64,000 bases of DNA from Fimbriiglobus sp. (GTDB lineage Bacteria > Planctomycetota > Planctomycetia > Gemmatales > Gemmataceae), in NCBI GenBank assembly GCA_025351325.1, contig JANXWE010000061.1, forward strand, positions 1 to 64,000, in the 5' to 3' direction. The position numbers and the translations under genes are program-made. This document shows positions 29,394 through 37,309 of this stretch, in pieces (within the stretch, counting starts at the first letter, position 1; each line of letters opens with the position of its first letter). The notes beneath the pieces are model-generated. The model had not been told where the DNA came from and did not search any database. It saw nothing but the letters and a program-made list of their open reading frames with translations.

Positions 29394-30590
29394 TCAATGC
29401 CCCCGGCGGATGTCCGACGGGGGATAGCGCACTTCAATCTGGTACACCTTTTTCGTCCGACAATGGATTTCCCACGTCTCCGGGTCGATCCGTTCCGGTA
29501 CCGCGACCCGGTGGATATCGACCGTCGCGTGGAAGCCCCGTTCCCAGAGCACGTCGATCACCATCCGCAGCGCCAGCGGATCGCCGAGCAGGCATTCCTC
29601 GCTGTTGATCTGGGCGTGCCCGGACATGGCATGGGCACGCACGATCGGGATGATTTTGGATTCGATGAGCTGCACGACCGCGGCGAACACGGCCCGGTGC
29701 TCGAGCACGTACGCTTCCAACCGGCTCACCAATTCCTGCCGGGCGTGCAGCCCGAGTTGCGTGGCGATCGGAATGCTTTGGATCAAGTCGAACACGTCCG
29801 GGCTGAGTTCGAGCGAGCTTTGGTACGTGAACTCCCGGAGGATATTCTGCTGCACCTCGGGCAGGCCGCCCTCGGCATCGATGAAGTGGAAGTGGAAGAT
29901 CTTCCGCAGCGATTGCAACGCCTCGAAATTCGCATCCTTGAACGCTTTGTAGCGTTTGCGGCACAACGCCGGATCAAGATCAGTGACCCGCTCTTCCTGC
30001 GATTCCCCAATCTGCGACTCCGCCACCTGGCGGTTGTGTTCGCGGATGTTGCGACCCCGTGCCAACTGCCGTTGCACGCTGACTTCTTCGGTGACGAACA
30101 GCAGAGCGATCCGAAACATCGGCTTTCGAAACGGTCGAACGGAAACGGTGCCCCCCTGCTGAGCGTGCAGTTCGAGCATCGCGTGGTAGAACAACTTCAA
30201 GCACTCGACCTGTACTTTGGTACGCGGAAAGCCATCGACGATGACCCCCTCCTGATACTGCGGGTCGAGCAACTCTTCGAGCAGCAAGCCGATCACTTCT
30301 CGGTCGCCGACCATCTGCCCGGCATTCTTGATGGCCATGGCCTGGGGCGTCGTCAGCAAACTACTCACGACGATCGGCGGCGCGGTGATGTCGCGCGCCT
30401 CGGCGATAAATGGTGTGTTAGTACCCTTCCCCGCTCCGGGCGCTCCTCCGAGCCAGATGAACTCGCCGGGGAACTTTAGGTTGTCGCGGCCGTATTTTTC
30501 CAGCAGGTCGACCCAGACACCCGAGAAAATCAGCTGGGCATCTTTAATTTCGAGATCGGGAACCGCACGGACAGCGGAGATCGGCTCGCT
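29394..30590 (-). CDS. nucleoside monophosphate (adenylate) kinase-like protein with extended C-terminus
   Basis: P-loop FIWLGGAPGAGKGTNTPFI, VIVDGFPRTKVQVECLKLF; about 400 aa versus about 190-220 aa for canonical Adk. Confidence 0.75.
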   Translation of the reverse strand, partial: SEPISAVRAVPDLEIKDAQLIFSGVWVDLLEKYGRDNLKFPGEFIWLGGAPGAGKGTNTPFIAEARDITAPPIVVSSLLTTPQAMAIKNAGQMVGDREVIGLLLEELLDPQYQEGVIVDGFPRTKVQVECLKLFYHAMLELHAQQGGTVSVRPFRKPMFRIALLFVTEEVSVQRQLARGRNIREHNRQVAESQIGESQEERVTDLDPALCRKRYKAFKDANFEALQSLRKIFHFHFIDAEGGLPEVQQNILREFTYQSSLELSPDVFDLIQSIPIATQLGLHARQELVSRLEAYVLEHRAVFAAVVQLIESKIIPIVRAHAMSGHAQINSEECLLGDPLALRMVIDVLWERGFHATVDIHRVAVPERIDPETWEIHCRTKKVYQIEVRYPPSDIRRGH

Positions 30591-30724
30591 CATAAGAATG
30601 GCCACCGGAGGGACATCGAACAGTTGTGGTACACGACAGCCGCCCGGCGGGTAGGTCGATAATCCGCTTCGTGGCTCTTCGCACGTCGCCTCGGGTCGGC
30701 CACGTGGGTTGATCCTCCGGTTTT

Positions 30725-30779
30725 ACCCCGAAGGGGTACCATTCCACAGCCCAGGGTCGCCGCTTCGGCGCACCCCGGG
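30725..30779. repeat. REP-like double hairpin
   Basis: ACCCC-GAA-GGGGT (30725-30737) then CCCAGGGT-CGCCG-CTT-CGGCG-CACCCCGGG (30750-30779), intergenic. Confidence 0.6.
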
Positions 30780-30799
30780 TCAGCGAGGCTGGGTCAACT

Positions 30800-31234
30800 T
30801 CAATACCCCCAATCCAGCTTCGCCGGAGCACCACGTTCCGCAACACTCAGCGCATCACCGATCTCGGCAGCGGTCGCTGAACTCGGCAACTGCTTCCAGA
30901 TCGCCAACGCTTTGAAATCCCCTTTCTGCAACCCTAGCACGACGATTCCCGAAACGGGTTCCCCTTCAATTTTGTACTCCGGCACCCGGCAGAAGATCGC
31001 GGTCGAATGCGGCAGTTCCTTGGCCTTCCCGTGGCAATCACCGATGAACAATACGAGTGGCTGGCCGGATTGAAGTGCTTCAGCCCGGCAGGTCTGAACG
31101 TCCGTTCGACATTTTCCACAACCGTGGCTGCTGAGTGCGAGCGCCACCCGCACCCGGCGGTCGCCAGTATCGTCGGCCATTGACAGCGACATGACAGTGA
31201 TCATCATCGACAGTGCAAACAAGCAACGAATCAT
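30800..31234 (-). CDS. small secreted protein with CGKC motif (thioredoxin-like?)
   Basis: MIRCLFALSMMITVMSLSMADD signal peptide; HGCGKCRTDVQTCRAEALQSGQPLVLFIGDC; 4-bp overlap with the upstream papain-like gene. Confidence 0.6.
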   Translation of the reverse strand: MIRCLFALSMMITVMSLSMADDTGDRRVRVALALSSHGCGKCRTDVQTCRAEALQSGQPLVLFIGDCHGKAKELPHSTAIFCRVPEYKIEGEPVSGIVVLGLQKGDFKALAIWKQLPSSATAAEIGDALSVAERGAPAKLDWGY

Positions 31235-32394
31235 TTCAAACTCCGAACGGGGTGAATGGTGGCGAAGTCTTGTGCTGGCACCAGTGGCCGTTGTGTGAAC
31301 CAATCGAGTTCGCGTTTCGGGAAGCCCGCGAGATCGGCGAGTGAGTACGAATCCCCTTGGGCGACCATCACATCAATGATTCGAGCATCGGCCCAAAATC
31401 CGGCCTTCGGCGCGTCTGCGGGCCATGTTGGCCCGAGGTGGGCCTCGTCGCCCCAACTGTTCAACAAGAACGCACCGGGGCGACTACCTCCACGTATCCC
31501 GATGATGGCCAAGCAGTGGGGCCAAGTGCCACGCGGTTTGCAAAACCCCTCCGCATCGCGGTGGCCCGGTGACGAATCCGGATCGGCAAAACCTTGGTTG
31601 CTACAGACTGCCACCGGGTAGCCTTGGGCGATGCTCCGTTGCACCTCACTCCACGACGTCACCAGTGCCGTCGCCTTCACCGGGTGCTTTTTTGCAGCCA
31701 TTTCAATTTCACGTGGCACACCAGATTCACCGAATCGCCGCGCTCGCTGGGGGTCGAACTGCGTCAAATCGGCACTCGGATAATACTGCATCGGCGCGAC
31801 TCCGAAATCCCGCACCGCCTCCCGTGCCCAGGCACCGACCGAGCCATCACCCCGAATGCGACCGTGCCCCACTTCCACACGGCTGAGTCCGTAAATCACC
31901 TCGGCCGAGAGCGGCTTGAACTCGCCGCCTTTCGTGATCACCTGCACCGCTTGGCAGACATCCGCGGCATGTTTCCAACCGCAACCGACGCAGCAGCCGA
32001 CCTCGCGTTGATCGACGTTCGGATACCACGGGTCACTGCGATTGGCGGCCTGTCGCACCGCCTGCCAAAGGAACGTATCCGGGATCGTGTCGCCGAGTGC
32101 GACTTGACCGGCCGGGGTCTTGCCGAACAGCAGCGGGGCTGTCCGACCGTGCGATTCGGCAATCGCGTCCGGATCGTTCAGCCAACCGAAACTCGGGAGG
32201 GACTCTTTGCTCGATTGCGTGTTGGGCGTCGGTGCATCTTCGACGACCGGGGGTTGAATAACGATGCCTTTGGTCGCCAGCCAGGCGACTAGGATCGACA
32301 GCAGCAGACTCACGCCGATGTTGACCAAGTGCCGGGTCAGTGGATGGCTGAGGCTGGGAAACGAAGCTGGGGCGGCCGGAATTTCTTCGGGCAT
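31231..32394 (-). CDS. membrane-anchored papain-like (C1-type) cysteine peptidase
   Basis: N-terminal TM HLVNIGVSLLLSILVAWLA; REVGCCVGCGW (Cys), WPHCLAIIGIR (His) and LLNSWGD (Asn) reproduce the C1 triad order. Confidence 0.7.
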   Translation of the reverse strand: MPEEIPAAPASFPSLSHPLTRHLVNIGVSLLLSILVAWLATKGIVIQPPVVEDAPTPNTQSSKESLPSFGWLNDPDAIAESHGRTAPLLFGKTPAGQVALGDTIPDTFLWQAVRQAANRSDPWYPNVDQREVGCCVGCGWKHAADVCQAVQVITKGGEFKPLSAEVIYGLSRVEVGHGRIRGDGSVGAWAREAVRDFGVAPMQYYPSADLTQFDPQRARRFGESGVPREIEMAAKKHPVKATALVTSWSEVQRSIAQGYPVAVCSNQGFADPDSSPGHRDAEGFCKPRGTWPHCLAIIGIRGGSRPGAFLLNSWGDEAHLGPTWPADAPKAGFWADARIIDVMVAQGDSYSLADLAGFPKRELDWFTQRPLVPAQDFATIHPVRSLK

Positions 32395-32427
32395 GGGAAG
32401 ACTCCACAGGGTGTAAATCAGGGGAAA

Positions 32428-33081
32428 CTACTTCAACGTGGCGAGTGCGGCCGAGAGCTTGGCGAAAAGTTTCTTGGCCTTCTTCCGCGTCTCGGCATCC
32501 AACGGGCCATCGAACGGGAAGATGCTGCCGAGTTCCTCAGCCACGGCTTTGCGAACCGCGACCAAGCCCTCCGGCACCAGCGACTTCGCCGCATCGCGGA
32601 TGCGGCCGATCAACTCCGCGATGGTCGTCACATCGGTGCGATCCGCGAATGCGGCCGCTTGGCGATACAGCTCGATCAGTTCGGCGAGATCGAGTCGTTT
32701 CTTGGCCGGTTCGCGGCTGTCGAGATCGAACGCCAACTGCAACCGCTTCGCCATGGGTTCACCCGGTTCCGGTGTGGGGGCCGGGTCACCGACGACGATC
32801 ACCAAGCGAACCGGTTCGGCGTCGCCGGTGACGACGAGAATCCGGTAACGCCCCTTTCCGGCAGCGGCAAACGTCGCCGCTTTGCCGTCGAGATCGGGGC
32901 GCAGTTCGCACCCGTCATCGACCGAAATCCAACGGGATTTCTCCGGTGCGGTCAACACCGTGAGGATCGAATCGGCGCGGATTTCCATCCAGACCGGTAC
33001 GGGGATTCGGTCGGCCTTACCCACGCCGACGGGATTCGCCGCGTGCAGCATCAACGCGACCAGGATTGCTGGCAAAGCCAT
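32428..33081 (-). CDS. secreted hypothetical protein
   Basis: Signal-like MALPAILVALMLHAANPVG; same strand and spacing as the downstream cassette genes. Confidence 0.6.
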   Translation of the reverse strand: MALPAILVALMLHAANPVGVGKADRIPVPVWMEIRADSILTVLTAPEKSRWISVDDGCELRPDLDGKAATFAAAGKGRYRILVVTGDAEPVRLVIVVGDPAPTPEPGEPMAKRLQLAFDLDSREPAKKRLDLAELIELYRQAAAFADRTDVTTIAELIGRIRDAAKSLVPEGLVAVRKAVAEELGSIFPFDGPLDAETRKKAKKLFAKLSAALATLK

Positions 33082-33135
33082 GGGATTCTCCGAAAAACGG
33101 GGGACGGTGGAATGTGAACAAACGTGAGCCACAAG

Positions 33136-33164
33136 GATATAAGATCCAGTTGTACACCTGTCAA
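33136..33164 (-). promoter_or_regulatory. sigma70-type promoter for the papain cassette
   Basis: Minus strand TTGACA (33159-33164), 17-bp spacer, TATATC (33136-33141), about 55 bp upstream of the 33081 start. Confidence 0.6.
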
Positions 33165-33238
33165 ACGAACTTGGCAAAGTTTTTCGAAATGATCCGATTT
33201 GTGCTGAAAACTGGGGAAGAAAAAGGCGACTTCCGTGA

Positions 33239-34618
33239 TCAGGCACGATTCCTCAGTCGGTATAACCAGCCGAGGATGACGAAGCTCAAGTAGGCCCGAA
33301 ACGGGGCGAGCAATCCATATTCCACCAGCGAAAATCCGGCCCGATGCGCACTGTCCATGGCCCAAATGTAAGTTTGATCCGGGATCGCCAAGCCGACGAC
33401 AAGGAGCCAAAAGCCGGCGGCGGTCGTGGAACGGCAGCGGCGGTGACCGATCACCGCCAGCGAAACGAGGTGGAAGATTTCGTAGTGATCCCAAGCAATC
33501 GGAGAGAGGATCGGGATCAGCGACAGACCCAGTGCGACGTTGTATTCCAGCGGAAATTCGCGTGGATCACGGCTCGTGAACGGCAGCAACTCGCGCCGGA
33601 ATAGACCGGCGACCAACACGATCGCCGACGCCTGCCATGCGAACTTCGCCCAGTGAAACGGCAATCCGAAGTACCGAAATCCACGGGCCAAAGCACCGAG
33701 CAACGAGATGTTGGCCGGGTACGCCGCATATTCTGCGATTACTTCTTGAGTCGTTTCGTGATAGTCTTGAAGATCCGACCACGGCACGATCAGCACGATC
33801 AATCCGGCGGCGAGAATCAACGTGCCCAATGCGGCTAAGAACGTCGATCGCTTTCTGACCGATAACACGATCAACACGATGGCCGGGACGATTTTCAACA
33901 GCGACGCCACAGCGATCAAAACCCCTGCCAACACCGTCCGTTCGTTCCGAATCGCGTGCCAACTCATTACCGCCAAAGCCAACAGCATCAGCCCCGGTTG
34001 TTGCAACCGGATGACGGTGACCACCGGTTCCCAGCCGAACACCACAAAGACGACGCCAAACCAAAGAAGTGGCGCATCGGCAGGCCAAAATTCCTGGTGC
34101 AGAATCCGCAGCACGACTGCCAACGAAAAAATACCGATGATCGAATAGGCGATCTGCGTCCCCAGAATTCCGAAGGCACTCACGAACGGAACGGTGAACA
34201 GGGTCATAGCGGGTGGATGCGCCTGCACCCAATGCTCATGCAGCATCAGCCGCCTTTGCTCGGCTTCGCGGGCCGCCAAGCTCGGAAACGATTCCAGCAG
34301 CGAATAGCGTGGCCCCTCGCGTTCCAAGGCTTCCCCGATTTTCACGTTCATATCGTGCGGGTGCATCGGCCGCCCCGCCGCGAACTCCTCGGCCGCGATA
34401 ATGTCTTGCATGACATCGCGTGGAACCGTGTACGACCGGTAGATGCCAAGGGCCAGTTGTCCAAACGATCCCAGTGCGATTACGACCACAAGTACCAATT
34501 GCACACGAGTGCCCAACCGACGGGGGCCTAGTCCGCAAGTCCAGAGGAAACCGGCGAGCGCCAGCATCAGCGTCGGATCGAGAAGACCGGTCTTCAACAG
34601 TTCGGAAAGTGAGTTCAC
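33239..34618 (-). CDS. glycosyltransferase family 87-like integral membrane protein
   Basis: Multi-TM; GTG start at 34618 overlapping the upstream TGA (GTGA); WVQAHPPAMTLFTVPF, LLKIVPAIVLIVLSVRKR, YEIFHLVSLAVI. Confidence 0.65.
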   Translation of the reverse strand: MNSLSELLKTGLLDPTLMLALAGFLWTCGLGPRRLGTRVQLVLVVVIALGSFGQLALGIYRSYTVPRDVMQDIIAAEEFAAGRPMHPHDMNVKIGEALEREGPRYSLLESFPSLAAREAEQRRLMLHEHWVQAHPPAMTLFTVPFVSAFGILGTQIAYSIIGIFSLAVVLRILHQEFWPADAPLLWFGVVFVVFGWEPVVTVIRLQQPGLMLLALAVMSWHAIRNERTVLAGVLIAVASLLKIVPAIVLIVLSVRKRSTFLAALGTLILAAGLIVLIVPWSDLQDYHETTQEVIAEYAAYPANISLLGALARGFRYFGLPFHWAKFAWQASAIVLVAGLFRRELLPFTSRDPREFPLEYNVALGLSLIPILSPIAWDHYEIFHLVSLAVIGHRRCRSTTAAGFWLLVVGLAIPDQTYIWAMDSAHRAGFSLVEYGLLAPFRAYLSFVILGWLYRLRNRA

Positions 34619-36498
34619 TTCACCACGCGGAGGGTAATCCCGGAAGGCTTTGCTTCCGAATAGTAGACCCGTTGGGTCGCTTTTTTGAAGTCCGATTCCT
34701 TCGCGGTTCCGATGTCGCAGAACGACTGCGGATTCCGATCGATGAACGGAAACCAACTGCTTTGCACTTGCACCATCACCCGGTGGCCGGTGCGGAACGA
34801 ATGCGATACATCCGGCATTGTGAATTTGATGACGGTGGTCTGACCCGGCACAAACGCCTCGGGTTTATCCAAGCCGTTGCGGTACTTACCCCGGAATGGT
34901 TCACCGCGCACAAGCTGCTGGTAGCCACCCAATTTCACGCCTTTTGGGTTCGGATCGAGGTCTGGGACATCGTCCGGGTAGACGTCGATCAACTTCACCA
35001 CCCAGTCGGAATCGGTGCCGGTGGTGCTCACGTGCAATTCCACTTCGAGCGGCCCAGCGACGTTGAGATCTTCCGTCTGCACGGGCAATTGGTACACGAT
35101 CACATCGGGGCGACGCCCGGCGAAGCGCTGGTCGGCCGTCATGTATTCTTGATCCATCCCGACGATGGTTTTTTCCACGTACGGCACCGGTTTGGCCGGG
35201 TCGGATACGTATTCGTCGAACGATTCTTTTTCGGCTTTCGTCAACGCCAACGCCCCATCCGCAGCGAAGTGCAACTTCACCCGTTCGGCTTCTTTCGGGG
35301 GCCACGTGTCGAATCGGCGCCAGCGGTTCGTGCCGGTTTCGAACACCAGTGCCGCCTTCGGCAAGGCGTCGACTTTCGCGTCTTTCAGGTGCTTCTCGAA
35401 GAATGGCAGTTCCACCTCGTTGCGGTAGTATTCCCCCGTCTTCGAATTGAATTTCACCGGCCCGAGTGCGGCGCCATCACCGTACCAACCGCCGTGAACC
35501 CAAGGCCCCATCACCAAAACATTCTGGGGGCTATCGGGGCTGGTTGCCGCGACACGTTGATAACAATTCAGGGTGCCGGCCAAGTCCTCGGCGTCGTACC
35601 AACCACCGACCGTCAGCACCGCCGGTTTGACGTTCTTGATGCTCGGTCGGAGGTTGCGGCTCTTACAAAAGTCGTCGTAATTGCCGTGTTTGACCGCATC
35701 GATCCAATACGGCGAACTCCCTTTGAGGTGTTTGGTATTGGCGTTGGAGAGCGGCCCCATGTCCAGGAAAAACTGATAGCCATCGGAAGTTCCAAAGTCG
35801 AAATCGGTCTGCCCGTGTTGCCGGTACATCTTCGGTGTCATCTTGTTGAAGACCGCCTCGAAACCGAAGTTGTGCGTCAGCAACAAGGCACCGTTGTGAC
35901 GCCAGTCGTCGCCGTCGAACATGTCGATCACCGGGGCTTGCGGACTGACTGCCTTAAGTGCCGGGTGCGCGTCGATCATGCCGCACGCGGCGTAAAAACC
36001 GGGGTACGAGATGCCCATGAGGCCGACCTTGCCGTTGTGGCCCGGCACTTTTTTCAGCAGCCATTCGATGGAATCGAACGCATCGCTACTTTCGTCGATC
36101 TCGTTCGGTTTGGACTTCGCGGAATTGTGGGGCCGCATGTCGACGAATTCGCCTTCCGACTTCATCCGCCCGCGCACGTCTTGGTTCACCAAGATGTAAC
36201 CCGCCTTGAGGTACGGCGTCATCCCACTCAGATGATCGGTGTGCGAATCCACGCCGTAGGGGCCGACGCCATACGGGGTGCGGTGCATCAGCAGCGGGAA
36301 GGTCTTTTGAGTTTCCTTCGGCACATACACCACCGTGAACAGCTTGACGCCGTCCCGCATCGGAATGCGGTATTCGTACTTCGTGTAGTCGGCGACCGTG
36401 TATTCTTTTGCCGGTTTCGGTTCCGGTTCGGGCTTCGGTTCTGCGGTAACAAACGCGGGGAGTAGGGTGAGTAGAAGAACCCAGTGGAGTCGACGCAT
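34615..36498 (-). CDS. CocE/NonD family (S15-like) hydrolase
   Basis: MRRLHWVLLLTLLPAFVTA signal; MRDGVKLFTVVYVPKE, HRTPYGVGPYG, GKVGLMGISYPGFYAA, LVMGPWVHGGWYG, GPLEVELHVSTTGTDSDWVVKLIDVYPD. Confidence 0.92.
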   Translation of the reverse strand: MRRLHWVLLLTLLPAFVTAEPKPEPEPKPAKEYTVADYTKYEYRIPMRDGVKLFTVVYVPKETQKTFPLLMHRTPYGVGPYGVDSHTDHLSGMTPYLKAGYILVNQDVRGRMKSEGEFVDMRPHNSAKSKPNEIDESSDAFDSIEWLLKKVPGHNGKVGLMGISYPGFYAACGMIDAHPALKAVSPQAPVIDMFDGDDWRHNGALLLTHNFGFEAVFNKMTPKMYRQHGQTDFDFGTSDGYQFFLDMGPLSNANTKHLKGSSPYWIDAVKHGNYDDFCKSRNLRPSIKNVKPAVLTVGGWYDAEDLAGTLNCYQRVAATSPDSPQNVLVMGPWVHGGWYGDGAALGPVKFNSKTGEYYRNEVELPFFEKHLKDAKVDALPKAALVFETGTNRWRRFDTWPPKEAERVKLHFAADGALALTKAEKESFDEYVSDPAKPVPYVEKTIVGMDQEYMTADQRFAGRRPDVIVYQLPVQTEDLNVAGPLEVELHVSTTGTDSDWVVKLIDVYPDDVPDLDPNPKGVKLGGYQQLVRGEPFRGKYRNGLDKPEAFVPGQTTVIKFTMPDVSHSFRTGHRVMVQVQSSWFPFIDRNPQSFCDIGTAKESDFKKATQRVYYSEAKPSGITLRVVK

Positions 36499-36599
36499 GG
36501 TGTTTATCTCGGCGGGCAATATTGCAAGAAGGAAGTGTATCAACTGGAAAAATGACGTGCAACAGTCGGTGAAATGAGAATCAGCTCAGCTTGCAAACT

Positions 36600-37214
36600 T
36601 CACGGAAGCAGCTCGGCGACCGGAAGCGATGCGACCACTTGACCATCCAGCATCAACGGGATGGAATCGGTTGCGGTGTAGTCTTGGCGATGGGTGTAGC
36701 AAGGTGTTTCGCCCGGCCCACTCGGCTGGGTGTAGACTTCAATTTGCGAATCGGGGAGGTTGATAATCCAATACTGTGGGATACCGGCACGCGCGTAGAT
36801 GGGGCCTTTGACACCCCGGTCGAGTTTCAGGGACGTATCGGCCACTTCGACGACAATTCCGCATTCTGCGGCGGACGGATGGCGGTGATCGAAAGTTCGA
36901 CGATCGCCGCGAACAACCGCCGCGTCCGGCTCCGGCTCGCTGACTTCGAGGGTGATCGGGAGTTGCATTCGTAAACGCCAGCCAGCCGAAACTACCTTGA
37001 GAAAATCTTCCGTCAAACGTTCCACTGTGGAGGCGTGGGGTGAATTTTGCATGGGTTTATTCACCAGGTATCCGTCGAGCAGCTCCACGCGGTCTGCGGT
37101 GGTCAGAATGTTGCTCTCGTTCATTTCGTGGTAGTCCGCCACGGACAGACGGAACAGAACGTCCGTGTTCAAAAGTGAAACCGAGTTGGAAAGTGCTGGG
37201 GCCATGGCGTTCAT
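36600..37214 (-). CDS. Uma2 family (DUF820) endonuclease-like protein
   Basis: DRVELLDGYLVNKPMQNSPHASTVERL, EPEPDAAVVRGDRR, GIVVEVADTSLKLDRGVKGPIYARAGIPQYWIINL. Confidence 0.9.
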   Translation of the reverse strand: MNAMAPALSNSVSLLNTDVLFRLSVADYHEMNESNILTTADRVELLDGYLVNKPMQNSPHASTVERLTEDFLKVVSAGWRLRMQLPITLEVSEPEPDAAVVRGDRRTFDHRHPSAAECGIVVEVADTSLKLDRGVKGPIYARAGIPQYWIINLPDSQIEVYTQPSGPGETPCYTHRQDYTATDSIPLMLDGQVVASLPVAELLP

Positions 37215-37258
37215 ATAAAACCTCCTATCCAATCAATACCAAATTCACCACTGACAAG

Positions 37259-37287
37259 CAAACCGGAGGTCGAACACCTCCGGTTTG
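37259..37287 (-). terminator. intrinsic terminator-like hairpin downstream of ppdK
   Basis: CAAACCGGAGGT-CGAAC-ACCTCCGGTTTG, perfect 12-bp stem 22 bp past the ppdK stop; weak T-tract. Confidence 0.6.
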
Positions 37288-37309
37288 CAGAGACGAATCC
37301 GAGAACCAA

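Noticed and set aside
34420-36465. 681-aa plus-strand ORF antisense to the CocE/S15 hydrolase
   Set aside because: Antisense shadow; no motif support.
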